Below are positions 46,586 through 57,810 of a stretch of 64,000 nt of DNA, piece by piece. The stretch comes from Delphinus delphis (lineage: Eukaryota > Chordata > Mammalia > Artiodactyla > Delphinidae), in contig NC_082691.1 of NCBI RefSeq assembly GCF_949987515.2, positions 59,527,740-59,591,739 of the forward strand, written 5' to 3'. The position numbers and the translations under genes were made by a program. Numbering within the stretch: position 1 is the first letter of the stretch; the number at the start of each line of letters is the position of its first letter. The notes under the pieces were generated by a model that ran no database searches, was not told where the DNA came from, and was given only the letters and a program-made list of their open reading frames with translations.

Positions 46586-46692
46586 ATAAAGATACATAAA
46601 TGCTTCATGAAGTTGTGTGTCATCCTTGCACAGGGAATGCTAACCTCCTCTGTATCATTCCATTTTAGTATATGTGCTGCCGAAATGAGCGT
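46586..46692 (-). pseudogene. RNU6 pseudogene: U6 snRNA retropseudogene
   Basis: The functional gene makes the U6 RNA of the spliceosome. On the minus strand the copy reads TTCGGCAGCACATATACTAA near its 5' end (46685-46665), then TACAGAGG at the place of the ACAGAGA box, then TGTGCAAGGATGACACAC and CTTCATGAAGCAT. Several CpG of U6 have decayed to TG or CA, two bases are lost around AGCATGGCCCC, and the ACAGAGA box is altered. An A run follows the 3' end on the minus strand (T run at 46566-46577 on plus), as in L1-mobilised U6 copies. No upstream PSE or DSE is recognised. The 3' end is uncertain by about 10 bp. Not expected to function. Confidence 0.9.
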
Positions 46693-47445
46693 GGAAAATA
46701 TTCTTTAACAAGGATTTAAAATTCCCAATTAATTCTATTCAGAAGTTTCTAGTAAACCAGAACTTTTAAAGTAAAAATGAGAAAGGTATAGTATTCTATA
46801 GGTATTCTATGTCCTTTTGTTCCAATATGAATTCACATCTGCTATATTAGCGTCTGTCAAGTTGTATTCAATAAATGCATACTGTATATTGTCATTTGAG
46901 GTTGTGAAATTAGTCCTTATAGCTCAGTTTCTAAGAGAGATTTAGACACACACACAGAGTTTTGAGCAGTATACCCTTCGAAAATAGAAAGGAGATCAGT
47001 TCCTATAGAGGATGCTCATGTATTTGACACAAATTATAGAGTTTCACATAGGGGATAATAGTACCAGAAAAATAACAATGGCAACAGAATGCTCCAACAT
47101 AAGTAATAGAGGAAATGCTGGGGAAGTGGGCCAGGAGAAGAATCCTGAGAAGTCAAAACTCCCCAGACGAGAACAGAGCATAGCTTCCAGGATGTCTGTG
47201 ATGTTTCTAAAAGAAAGAGTCGGGGTAGAAGCCACCAGTCCTATGAACAGAGGCCATGGCTGTGCTCCCCCAGGGGTGGCCTCCCTGTCTCCCCATCACC
47301 CCCCGCCCCGCCGCCCACCCCACGTCCCCTGAGCCGCTGCTTCTCAAGTCAATGACTCACAAACCTGATCTCCAGCCCTGAGACGACACTCTTGAATTAC
47401 AACCTTTTTTCAACTTGCGAGCACCTCATGGAGGCGATTCACCCC
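46693..47445. other. Unique DNA with a GC-rich patch
   Basis: The patch at about 47290-47335 is C-rich with several CpG and Sp/KLF-like CCCCGCCCC. The frame at 47012-47332 runs into it and is not a recognised protein. Confidence 0.45.
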
Positions 47446-47449
47446 CACG

Positions 47450-47770
47450 CGCTACCTAAGTGCCCCTCGCCTCCAGCTAAACCCTACCTTCTCCCCTTTA
47501 TGTCATCTTCCTCTTCTCCTAGACACCTTCACACCTTCCATTTTAGGCATCTTTGACTCTCTTCACACCCCACAACAGCCAATCCCACATCCTGCTCTCC
47601 CCTCTTGTTTCCAATGCCCCTCATATTTCAGACCCTCCTCATGACCCTGTGCTTACTTCCTAATCTCCTAACTGGTTTCCTTGTTTCCTCACTCCCCCAT
47701 TTACAATCAATTCTTTCCTAAATGGTACTTTCTCCAAAACCTCCAATGTTCCCCATTTACTTACCTGACA
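47450..47770 (+). mobile_element. Probable L2 fragment
   Basis: Pyrimidine-rich text with TTCCATTTTAGGCATCTTTG, ACTCTCTTCACACC, CCTAATCTCCTAACTGGTTT and TCCTTGTTTCCTCACTCC in L2 order. Diverged. Confidence 0.55.
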
Positions 47771-47789
47771 GTCTGAAGTCATGTCATTG

Positions 47790-47890
47790 ATCATTTCATT
47801 CATTTAATTAATATTTGCTGAGTACCCACTAGGTACCAGGCACTATTCTAGGCATTTGGGACACAGCAATAAACAGACAATAAATTCCTG
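47790..47890 (+). mobile_element. Ancient LINE-like repeat fragment
   Basis: TATTTGCTGAGTACCCACTA, GGTACCAGGCACTATTCTAG and GACACAGCAATAAACAGACA match the same ancient repeat as at 38.8 and 53.6 kb. Confidence 0.55.
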
Positions 47891-50635
47891 CTTAATTTTG
47901 TCTTAGCCTGTTTTTTCCCTGCCCTTCACCCCACTAGTCCCCTAGATAACTGTATCTATAAATAAATCTAGACCAGAAGTTATATTCTGGTATATTTACA
48001 TATTCAAGGATGCCTAACAAGCCTCTACTAAGTGTTGGATCCAAGACTGAGCAAGACAGATGTCTTTTCCATTTGTCCCACTCTGGCCTTCCCTTCCCTT
48101 CCTGCTCTGCATGCCTTCTCCTTTCCTCGCCCTCTAAACCCTGCCCATCCTGAAATACACAGTCCAAACCCTCCAGACTTTGTAAAGACTCTCCTGGGCA
48201 CTCCGGCCCGTGGCAGGGGCCACCAGCTCCTTTCTGTCTTATGACACCGTTTACCTTGTGAAAGTGCTTAAAGTTTTCATGCTGCTTTGTTTTGTTTTAT
48301 TCTTCATTAGTTTAATGAAACTTCCTAACTGGAGTAGAGGTCTTTCAGGACCGGATGCATCTTTCCTAGTAGAATTCCACAATCACAGAACATAACAGCC
48401 AAGGAAACCCTCTGACTCCAGTTCATCAAACCCATCTTGCTTCTTGAGGAAACTTAGGCAGGGAGAGGTTAAGTCACAGTATCAAGCGCTAAAAAATAAA
48501 GTGAATAAATATGAATGGCAGATGAGCGGGCATACTGCCCTTTGTCCCACAGGGTAGAAGATGTCTGAACTGCTAGTTGCGAGCAGTTCTTTTCCCCTGG
48601 AATCCATGCATGTGTTCCCAAGTTGTCTGACAATTTTCCAACAGCCACTGCTGAGCTGAGGCCCAACTAACCCAGAAAAGCCACCCCAAGTGATGGATTT
48701 GCCCAGTTCTACACTGTTGCCCTCTTTCCAGTTCCCCACTGCCTGCAGACTGCTTGAGACCTCAATGATGCTAAACAACTAAACTCTAAGGCATACATTT
48801 TCCAGATGCCAGACCGCTTGCCCCTCACTGCCCCTGTGAAATCCGGGGCTTCCCTTTTCTTGCTGTATCAATGCCGCATTCTCTGCTCTGGCCTGGGAGC
48901 TGCCCCTACAGGAAGCCAGAGAGCACCCTGAAGGAGGTGGCTGGTACCAGCAGGAGCACCCAGGCAATGTAATGTGGAACTGCAATTAAAAGTATCTACA
49001 AGTTCAAAATAAGAATAACCCTGTGAAAAGTATTCTTTGGAACAGGCTGGTAGAATCCAGAAGTCATCTATAAAGCCATGAGATGCAGCATGATGTGCAA
49101 ATGCCAGGATTTTTATCATGAGCTCCGTGTCTATTTCCCTGTATTCATGTTGATCTGCTCCCCACTCTTCACATGAAACCCAAGAGGGGATGTGGGATGT
49201 TTTCATCCCACTCCTTGTGCCTACTGAAATGGCAATGGGCACTCAGTAATGTTTCCTGAATCTCCTCAAAGTCAAAGACCAGTTATTCTTTGCTTGAGCT
49301 GAAAACAAGTCAAATTTAACAGAAGCACAGTCATGCACATGTGGCCAATGTAGATAAGGGCGTCTCCTGTTTGTACATTTCTCTGTGGGGCCCAGAAGAA
49401 CTGATAGTCTTAATTGGCCACAGATTATAAAGCCCACATTCATCAAAGTAGACTGGAGGTAATTGCCCTTCAGATGTTATTTTAGGCAGCTGTTCCATTA
49501 CTCACAAGTAAATCTGTGCCCTCAATTTACAATAATCCTTCGATGTCATGGTCTTTCGGTGTAGCTGAATCCCAAGACCTTGGAAACTACCAGTAGCTCT
49601 CTCTCAAGCCACCTTTGAGGACTGTTTGGTGGCAATATTCACAAGGGAAGAAAAATCTTGGTTTTCAAGATCAAAGAATACTCCTTACATTTAGGAAAAC
49701 CTTTGAAATAGAGAGACTTCCTACCTAACAGCAGCTAGCAAGTGGCCTTGTTTATGTCTATTTAAGTAAATGAATTATTAAAAGCAGAAAAAAACATTCT
49801 AAGCTCCAATTTTAAATCTTCTTTTATCTGATTTTAGTTTCTTTGGGGGAAAGAAACAAAGATTCATGCCTGAGCCAAAACCAAATGACATACGAGTTCT
49901 TCCGTCAGAGATAGAGCTGTCAGTCTCTTCTGATGCAGCTTCTCCTCCCATACCTCCCTGCAGACAGACCTCTTCCAAGCAGTCTGGACTCCCACCATGT
50001 CTGGAACATGCTCTGCAGCTCAGCTTCCGTGATTATCTGAATCTCGCTCCCCAGAACTGGGCCACGGTGACCTAGGTCAGCCTTACAGTAACTGCTGACC
50101 CAGCTCTTTCTAGTCTCTCCTGCCTGGAGCTGGGAGATTGGTTTAGGCAACGAGGGTGAGGCTGGACCAGTGAGCAGGATTTAAGGGGCCCTCCCAGAAC
50201 TGCAGAAGAGGAGGAGACACACGCTGGGGGACCACTGGCCTGAGATGTCAGTGCAGCCTGTCTTCTGTTAGTCCAACAGATCTGAACAGACGGATCAATA
50301 ATGCATCACTGCTTCTAAGGTCAGGTCCACCCTGGAGCACCACCCACCACTGCCACCCACTCAGTAACATAGCACCCATTTGTTTTTTCATTCATTCTTT
50401 CTTTCGTTCATTCATTCTCCATTTAAATGAGCCTCTGCATCGGTGTAGGCAGATACATCTCAATACGGCAAATCTAGTAAACTCCTAGTTAGCTTGAACC
50501 CACTCAAGTATGAACTTCCACTAACTGGAACAATGGGATTCCTTCATATAAGGACACTTGAGCCATAATAAACACACCAAGTTATGATATTCTATCTAAA
50601 AATGCCTCTCCCCTTTCTCTACCAGAAGAAATCAG
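47891..50635. other. Mostly unique non-coding DNA
   Basis: No exon recognised. A short MIR/L2-like piece lies at about 48430-48485. Frames at 48469-49446 (minus) and 49866-50150 (both strands) are overlapping, short and unlike known proteins. TTCATTC repeats occur at about 50388-50418. Confidence 0.5.
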
Positions 50636-50639
50636 TTAT

Positions 50640-50950
50640 ATTTATACTGAAAAATACACATGTCACTTCTCCAGAAGTCTTTTCCAACTCCCCTGGTCTT
50701 CGTAGAAGGCTTTCTAGCTGTATCTCCAACCACACCCTCCTTTACACTCTCCTCTAGCTACACTGCCCTTTTCTCAGTTCCTGCCTTTCATGTCAAGCTG
50801 CTTTCTGCCTCACGGCCTTTAATGTCTATTTCCCCACTAGACTGTCAGCTCTATAAGAGCAGGGACCATGACTGCCTCTATTTATCATTATAGCCACAGG
50901 GACCAGCACAGTGCCACACAGTAGGCACTCAGTAGCTGAATGAATGAATG
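50640..50950 (+). mobile_element. L2 LINE 3' end
   Basis: CCCACTAGACTGTCAGCTCT, ATAAGAGCAGGGACCATGAC, CAGCACAGTGCCACACAGTA and GGCACTCAGTAGCTGAATGA are the typical L2 3' end. Confidence 0.85.
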
Positions 50951-51428
50951 ACCTTCTACAGTATTTGTGTCACTAAATTCCAATTGCCCAATAGTGTATT
51001 GGCCCCAAAGCCTGGCCTCTGCCCACTACCTCAAAGCCAAACACTTTCCCACAATTCATTTAAAAAGGGAAGTGGACATTTGTCCCTACCGCCTACACCT
51101 GGTATATCCACATCTAGTAACAATGAAGGATAAATATAAGGATCTTATGAGCCTAGAGGTGATGACCCTCACGTATTACTAAGGTCAGAAAGAAGCGGTC
51201 TTAGAATATATCCACAAAGATCAAAATAAGAACTAAAAATAAAGGGGCAGGGTAGTAGTATTGAATGTTTCTGAGCAACCCTGACCTAACCAGAAAAGTC
51301 ATAACCAAAGAACCCAGTCTCCTGACTCCGTTTCAGTTGGTTTCAGTTGTTCTGACCATTGAGTAGGACCCAAGCCGAGTGGAGACAGCAGTGTGCCATG
51401 TGCAGCTTCTCGGTTAGTGCCCCTTAGT
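50951..51428. other. Unique DNA
   Basis: No repeat or exon recognised. Confidence 0.45.
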
Positions 51429-51800
51429 GGCTGAACTGTCCCCCCCACCCCCAAATCCACATGTGGAAGCCCTGGCCCTCAGGACCTCAGAACTTGACTG
51501 TATTTGGAGATGGGGCCTTTAAGATGTGAATAAATGAAAATGGGGCCCTTAGGGTGGGCTCCAATCCAACGTGACTGGTGTCCTCATCTCAGAAGAGATT
51601 AGGACTCAGACACACAGAGGGAAGGTACAGGGAGAAGAGGGCCACCTGTGAGCTTGGGAGAGAGGCCTCAGAGGAAGCCAACACAGCTGCCACCTTGAGC
51701 CTGGACTTCTGGCCTCCAAGCTGTGGGAAAATAAATGTCTGTTGTTTAAGCCTCCCAGTCCGTGGCGCTTTGTGATGGCAGCCCTAGCAAACTAATGCAG
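51429..51800 (+). mobile_element. MLT1-type MaLR LTR
   Basis: Blocks TGACTGTATTTGGAGATGGG, CAACGTGACTGGTGTCCTCA, TTGAGCCTGGACTTCTGGCC, the AATAAA at 51730-51735, and GTTGTTTAAGCCTCCCAGTC through GCAGCCCTAGCAAACTAATG give a nearly complete solo LTR on the plus strand. Confidence 0.9.
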
Positions 51801-51879
51801 TGCCCAAGCAGCTCTTGCGGAAAAGGGAAAGAGCATTTGCCAAGTACGCACAGCCGGCCCTGCTCTTTACAATCCTAGG

Positions 51880-52025
51880 TGTCATCTTTTCCCCAGGGCT
51901 GACCTTTCTTCTTTATCTGACAAATGAGCACACTGAGGCACAGAGCCACAGAGGGGGCTGAGCCAGAATCTGACTCCAGGGCTGCTTCCAAATTCCATGC
52001 CCTCTTTTGTACTATACCTTCAGAT
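51880..52025 (-). mobile_element. MIR or L2 fragment
   Basis: ACAAATGAGCACACTGAGGC, ACAGAGCCACAGAGGGGGCT and AGAATCTGACTCCAGGGCTG follow the reverse MIR order. Confidence 0.55.
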
Positions 52026-52504
52026 CCTAAAGACCAAACTGGACTATAAAATGTGAAAGCAGATTCTAACTTGCTTTATTTTGTCCTTAGAAAATGGGCA
52101 AGATCACCATTTTAGCTTAGTTGAAGAACCAGATGCTTTTGTAGGCATCACCCAAATAAAGTGATTGAAATACTGTGAAACAGATATGAATAGAAACTAA
52201 TTTTGCTTTTTAATGAGCATTCTGACCAGATCAATACTACAAAATGCTAAACTGCAAAATGTCATTACAATTTCAATGCAACTGCCCAGGTGATTGGTTC
52301 AAAGAGGCACTTATGGTAGTTTAGACTGTATTTTCTCTTCATAAGAGCAGGGGTCTATTATGTAAAATAAAGTCACGAAAATTTTAATTGCACCGCATAA
52401 AGGACAGAACCTGGCCTAGCCCACAAACCGTGGCAAACATGAGAAACAAAACGCAGATGAATGCTTAATCAGATGTCTGTCACTTTCTGAATAGTGTCTG
52501 AATA

Positions 52505-52531
52505 GTGACTAATATTCTAATTATTAGTCAC
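52505..52531. repeat. Perfect inverted repeat, 10-bp arms
   Basis: GTGACTAATA at 52505-52514 pairs with TATTAGTCAC at 52522-52531 over a 7-base loop. Each arm contains a half-matching AP-1-like TGACTAA. Confidence 0.9.
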
Positions 52532-52894
52532 CACACTGAGAAGGTGCAATTATGGAACAGGGAAGATTGCTTTAATTATTTTTGTTGTTAGCCCACAATC
52601 TGTGAGGCCTTTGCAAAAATATGATTTTAGTCCCCATAAGCTATAGAGGAAAAAATGATTAAGAGTTAAAATTCACTTCCCTCCCAACCGAAGCATTAAA
52701 GAAGAAAGGTTTGAAGTTGTATTGACAGACATGACTAACAACTGTAATCACAGAAATAAATTTAGTAAAATGATAATTTATCTGTCACAATTTACCAAGG
52801 GAGAAAAAGTGCAGCACAAGCCGCTAAATTGTAAAGTGAAATGAAAGCAAAGATAGAACCCAGTTTTTAATGAAATGCAGAACGTTATTAATTG

Positions 52895-52907
52895 GTTTCC
52901 TAGCAAC
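52895..52907. promoter_or_regulatory. RFX/X-box-like site
   Basis: GTTTCCTAGCAAC approximates the imperfect inverted repeat bound by RFX factors; the right half AGCAAC fits and the left half has one deviation. Function inferred only. Confidence 0.3.
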
Positions 52908-52945
52908 AGCCAGGCTAAAATTACTTAACATGTATGCTCAATCAT

Positions 52946-52953
52946 ATGCAAAT
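52946..52953 (+). promoter_or_regulatory. Octamer (POU) site
   Basis: ATGCAAAT is the exact octamer bound by POU factors, lying 38 bp from the X-box-like site. Expected by chance about once in 65 kb per strand, so weak alone. Confidence 0.3.
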
Positions 52954-53030
52954 ATGAGTGTTATCGCTTAAATGTTGATTTTAGTTGGTCTTTTCAGATG
53001 CAAATCCAATGTGTAAAATGAATGTAAATG

Positions 53031-53596
53031 TTGACAATGTTGATACAAAAAAAGCCCCTGATTAACATCATTCTGGTGTTCAAAGCACCAGAGTTGAGGA
53101 TCTTCCCTTTGGAAGGATTGCAAGCTGCCTGGGCTGCCATCTTCCTTAACCTGTCCTCCCTGTCTCCCCTCACCCCAATGCAAGCATTAGAGATAACTAA
53201 CAAAATAGTACTGCTGGGCCTTGCTGAATTGCCCTACAATTATTTCTCATTAAATGATGGATGGATGATGCTTTCAGCTTAGAGTTCAATCAGATGATGC
53301 AAGGGGCTTGCCAACCCAAGACCAAGGTTGATCTCAAGTTTGATTTTCCAGACAGAACCAAACCTTTAGATGACTCCATCAGAGCCCACGCAGACAAATT
53401 CCCTTCAAAACTGCCAAATAAGCCACTCACCTACTCTACCCGGCCTCATCTGGCAGCTCAAGAGCAGCTGGAGAACAACCATGTTCCACAGGCAAAAGAG
53501 GCACCAAGAAGGGGTGGAAAGCGTGTAGCCTCCTCACAATCACCCCCACCCTGTAACACCCACTCCAAGGAAAAGCCATGTGCTTGCTAGGCTTTC
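53031..53596. other. Unique DNA with a 109-codon open frame
   Basis: The frame 53261-53590 (plus) encodes a hydrophilic sequence rich in Pro, Lys and Arg that I do not recognise. No splice-site or start context supports it, and its length is within chance. Confidence 0.4.
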
Positions 53597-53900
53597 ACTT
53601 ACTCATGCAACAAACATTTATAGCATAATTACCACTTGTCAGGAAATGATCTAGGTGCCGGAGAGACAGCAGTGAATAAGAAAAAAAGTTCCCTATCTTC
53701 AACTATCTTAGTGCAGGAGAGAGACAAATAAACCAAGAAACACATACACAATAAAATTTCAGGTAGTGATAAAAAAAAAAAATAGGAAGAGAAAAAGTAG
53801 CCTAAGGAGGAGAGGAGGATGGGTAGGGTTGGGTGGACCACAGTAGATGAGGTCTCTCACAGGGTGTCTTTTGCACAGATTTAAAAAAAAGAAACAAAGA
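53597..53900 (+). mobile_element. Ancient LINE-like repeat fragment
   Basis: ACTCATGCAACAAACATTTA, GAAATGATCTAGGTGCCGGA, GACAGCAGTGAATAAG and ATTTCAGGTAGTGATA match the common ancient repeat seen at 38.8, 43.8 and 47.8 kb. Confidence 0.55.
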
Positions 53901-54578
53901 AGCCAAGCACAGATGGTGGGGGCATTAAGTATGATGAGGCACAGCGTGGGAGGGGGCGCTGATATGAGCAGGGCTGCTTTGAGCCAAGTTCCCCCACCAC
54001 CTGCCAACAAGACTGCACCCCTAAGCCCCTGCCTCACGGTATTTCAGGGACACTACTGTCTCTAGGGCCACCTAGGACTATACTTCAGGACTAAAAGATG
54101 GAGCCTAAGTCTGACATATGTGGAGGAAAAAGGGGAGAGTCAGTCCCACTGAACCCTAAAAGTTCTTTCCTTTCTGGATCAAGGCTCAGTCCCCTCCTGA
54201 CCTCCGAGAGTCTTCTGAGCCAACTGGAAAGTACATTCTTGGACCGATCTCCCCTAGAGGAGGTGGGGTGAGCATTTCTGGCCAAAGCCCCCTGCCTGAA
54301 GCCTCCAAGGGAAGGGGATTAGACAAACAGTTTATTCCAGACACCCAGTCAAGGCTCTGGGATATTTCAGGCAGTGGTCAGCAGCTCGGGACATCTATTC
54401 CAAGTTCTGAAGCTTGCTTATGAAGAGAAGTGACAAAGATTCTATGGACAGCTCCATACCAGGCCAAGGATCCCCAGACTAACCTTATGAGTACTGGGCC
54501 AAGGGAAAATGGATAGATTCTTCTTCCAAATATCACACTCTAGCCTTGTAAGCCATGCCTTAAGTCTCCGAAGGCTTC
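53901..54578. other. Unique non-coding DNA
   Basis: No repeat or exon recognised. The frames at 53847-54285 on both strands have no known domain. Confidence 0.45.
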
Positions 54579-54591
54579 AGAAGTTACTATT

Positions 54592-54791
54592 GGGCTTCCC
54601 TGGTGGCGCAGTGGTTGAGGGTCTGCCTGTCGATGGACGGGACACGGGTTCGTGCCCCAGTCCGGGACGTTCCCACATGCTGCAGAGAGGCTGGGCCCGT
54701 GGGCCATGGCCGCTGAGACTGTGCGTCCGGAGCCTGTGCTCCGCAACAGGGGAGGCCACAACAGTGAGAGGCCCGCGCACCGCAAAAAAAA
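54592..54791 (+). mobile_element. CHR-type SINE, short form
   Basis: Head GGGCTTCCCTGGTGGCGCAG, B-box-like GGTTCGTGCC, short-form body with more substitutions than its sister copies, A tail. Near-perfect target duplication AGAAGTTACTATT at 54579-54591 and AGAAGTTACTGTT at 54792-54804. Confidence 0.95.
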
Positions 54792-54804
54792 AGAAGTTAC
54801 TGTT

Positions 54805-55160
54805 AAACACAAATGCCCTTAAGAGAGACACGTGAAACCTTAGGTGTAGCCCACCTGGGGCTGCGGTGGGTCTGGGGTTTAGCTTGGGGCATACAGATGC
54901 CAGTGATGGGACCTAATCTATCTGGTTGGCCTAGAATGAATGATGACAATGGCACGGTCTGCAGAGCAGTTGTCATACCTGTCTGGGTGATATAAACATT
55001 TCACTAGGCTTGACTTAATTCATGCTAACCCATCCAATTAAACAGAGGATAGTCCTCTATTTGCAGCATCTCATCACAGTTCAAGGAGGCTATATTGCAT
55101 TTTGAGTTAAAAATCAAACAGGTTGTACATGTGACCATAGTCTTGGTCCTGGAGATGTTT
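54805..55160. other. Unique DNA
   Basis: No repeat or exon recognised. Confidence 0.45.
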
Positions 55161-55165
55161 CCTTT

Positions 55166-55335
55166 AGGCCTGTGGTTCTCAAAGCAGCATCAGTAGTACC
55201 TGATGAGCTTATTAGAAATGCATCCTCACAAGCCCAGTCCCCACATTTACTGAATTAGAAATCTGGCAGTGGGCCCAGAAATCTGTGTTTTAACAAGCCC
55301 TCCAGGTGATTCTATGCATGCTAAATTTGAGGGCC
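55166..55335 (+). mobile_element. MER5A (hAT-Charlie MITE)
   Basis: GTGGTTCTCAAAGCAGCATC, TTATTAGAAATGCATCCTCA, GGGCCCAGAAATCTGTGTTT and TAACAAGCCCTCCAGGTGAT are the MER5A blocks from end to end. Confidence 0.88.
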
Positions 55336-55985
55336 TTCCGAGGCCAATTCAGCAAGACGGTGTACCTCTGAGTTTATACTTAGCACTAACTTGCTGCAAA
55401 TTATTTCAATCAACCGGAAACCAAGGATAGTTGTTCTGTACCTTCCGCACAACGGCATGCATTCAAAATAAACACACTAATCGTGTGAATTCCTGACACA
55501 GTAACTTTTTCCAAAGAATGCACCACTCAGAACACAAGATGCTGATTTACTGATTTCTTAAGATAACCAATTGTTCCGACGAAGAGAGAAGTGAAAAGAA
55601 GCAAAGTTAGTTATTCTTTAGGGAACTTGAGTTTGGTGTAGCCTTCTGAGAGAACTTTGAGAACCAGTGAGTTCTCTGATCTAAGGCTATCCTCTTCTGC
55701 TGGACCCATTCCAGCACTGTCAGGGCTCCCTCCTGAACAACAGGAGCTCCCCAGGGTGGATACAGGGTCCTAGGAAGGCTAACTGTAAATACCCTGAAAC
55801 CCTTGCCAAATGGATGACTCCCTCTAATTCTTATAGTTTAGAGAGAACGTTCAATCTTCAGTGTCCCTGACAATAAAATGGATGTTATACGGGCATACAT
55901 TCATTAAAAACTTTGAAGATGAAAAAAGAATCTAGGAGATGCTCTAATCACTGTAAGATAAATATACATGAGGAAACCTGCAATC
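55336..55985. other. Unique non-coding DNA
   Basis: No repeat or exon recognised. Confidence 0.45.
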
Positions 55986-55987
55986 AG

Positions 55988-56155
55988 AAGGGCACATCTC
56001 AGACTGAATTGTGCATCAGAATCACCTGTGACGCCTGAGAAAAATGCAGACTTCTGGGCCTAATTACCAAACATTCTGAGTCACATGACTTGGGAGCCAG
56101 CATTTTGCCTTTTACAGAAGCATGCCCAGGTGATTTTGATGCAGGGATCTGTATT
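55988..56155 (+). mobile_element. MER5-type MITE
   Basis: CATCAGAATCACCTGTGACG, AAAATGCAGACTTCTGGGCC and GCCCAGGTGATTTTGATGCA fit a diverged MER5 element. Confidence 0.65.
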
Positions 56156-56339
56156 TAAATTACCAACATGATCACTTCTCCAATTTTCAAGGGATACTAA
56201 TAAGGGGTTTTTTTACATAGGAAAATAAAACAATCCTACAAGCAAAAAAACTACAAGTTCCTTTTTCTCTACATGTGTGCTAAAGCTGGAGAACTTTAGT
56301 TGAGAGAAAGTTTGTAACGTATCTTACATTAAAGTAACT

Positions 56340-56486
56340 TTTTAGTAAATAATTTTTTTCTGATTACCAAAGTTATACATGTTCATTGTAGAAAAAAAAT
56401 AGCAAAAGGGAGAAAGTAAAAATACCCATAATCTCACAATCTGAGATAACTTGGTACATTATATTCTTCAGATGACTTGCAGGCTC

Positions 56487-56531
<45 letters not shown>

Positions 56532-56660
56532 ACACACTTAAAAAAAATAGTGGGATCCAAGTATATGTAGTTGTTGTAGTATATGTTTTTTACATCTAAC
56601 AACATTGTCAATATCTTTTTTACCAGTCCTTGATTCTTTTAGATATAAAAGACAGACTGT
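56340..56660 (-). mobile_element. Old LINE-1 3' UTR with CA array
   Basis: Plus text AGTTATACATGTTCATTGTA, ACCCATAATCTCACAATCTG and AGATAACTTGGTACATTATA resembles the L1ME-type 3' end. The CA array sits where such elements often have one. Confidence 0.5.
56490..56523. repeat. (AC)17 microsatellite
   Basis: 34 bp uninterrupted, followed by GTGCG and a further short CA stretch to 56537. Confidence 0.95.
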
Positions 56661-57230
56661 CTAAACATCAACTCTCTGTTGCTAAGAATTTTTTTAAAAA
56701 AATCAACGAATTAATATTCTATTCATGTGGCCAGTACATAAATACAAATATTTGTGTAATCTGTACAAGTATGCTAAAAATCTCATTATTGCTTTTATTA
56801 AGGGATTTAGCATTGATACAGTTTATTAGCAATTTTTATTAGTTCATTAGTTCATTTTAATGAATGTGCGCCCAACACTTGAAGGCCTCTAGACATATAT
56901 ACAATATATTATTAATACAACAAGTATTCACTTTAATGAAACTTATTAGACCAAGGTTTTTCTCATTAAATTCAAAAGGAGCCAAAAGGCTCTAATGGAA
57001 CAAAATTGAGACAAAAAACTTTTTTAACATGCCCCTAGAGTCTATAAACTTTAATTCTATTCAACCAGGAAGCGGTCAAAACGTAAATGCATTTCACAGA
57101 ACACATTCATCCTAACTTGAAAGGTAAATTCTTTCATGTTTTATAAACGGGGCAGAAAGAATGTGAGTTTATGTGACTAGGCCACAGTCACACTCCCCTG
57201 CTCCCTGGTATCAAAGAGCTTGCAAGGGCT
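56661..57230. other. AT-rich unique DNA
   Basis: No repeat or exon recognised. Confidence 0.45.
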
Positions 57231-57234
57231 TCAA

Positions 57235-57400
57235 CATTTAGCAGTCATGGGAACTTAAGTAAGCCACTTCAGCCTTCTACGCTTCAGTTTCCCAACGTGG
57301 AAAATGAGGACGCTAATAAAGAATATCCGTAGTACTGATTTCCCAAGGGTTTTCTGAGGGCCAAGTGAGATGATACACGTGAAGTTCTGAAGTACTACTC
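57235..57400 (+). mobile_element. MIR SINE
   Basis: AAGTAAGCCACTTCAGCCTT, GCTTCAGTTTCCCAACGTGG, AAAATGAGGACGCTAATAAA and GGCCAAGTGAGATGATACAC fit MIR. Confidence 0.75.
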
Positions 57401-57699
57401 CAACGGAATCCTGAGCCTAGCTGGTATCTAGCTCTCTGAAACGGGGCTGGCTCACCATTTCTTAGTCTACTGCCCTCCCACCATAACCCGAAATCTCTTG
57501 AACACAACAGATTGGACAGAAGACAAACTGTCTGCTTGTTAGGCCAAAGAATGAGGAATAATTCAACCTTTCAATATTTGGCCCGAGAACTGCTTTACAA
57601 CTGAATCAGACCCAAGGATCCCTTACTGTGATCCTGAAAAGTCAAAGTGATGTATTCTGGGAAGTTCTTCATGAATAACAGTTCTCTGGGAGTGACAGA

Positions 57700-57810
57700 C
57701 ATGGTCCCACAGCAGGCTTATCATCACCACTACCTGGGGAGCTTTTAAGAAACAAAGATTCCCAGACCCCACATCAGAGATTCTGGTAAGCTTTTAAGGT
57801 AACCACATAG
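57700..57810 (+). mobile_element. MER5-type MITE fragment
   Basis: CATCACCACTACCTGGGGAG, CTTTTAAGAAACAAAGATTC and CAGACCCCACATCAGAGATT fit the left half of MER5. Confidence 0.55.

Larger units (their letters stand above)
52026..53030. other. AT-rich unique DNA, candidate regulatory element
   Basis: Free of recognised repeats for about 1 kb. It carries a perfect inverted repeat (52505-52531), an RFX-like GTTTCCTAGCAAC (52895-52907) and an octamer ATGCAAAT (52946-52953). This is the look of conserved non-coding DNA, but conservation cannot be read from one genome. Confidence 0.35.

Noticed and set aside
53261..53590. 109-codon frame with Pro/Lys/Arg-rich product
   Set aside because: No recognised domain, no splice or promoter context, and chance length.
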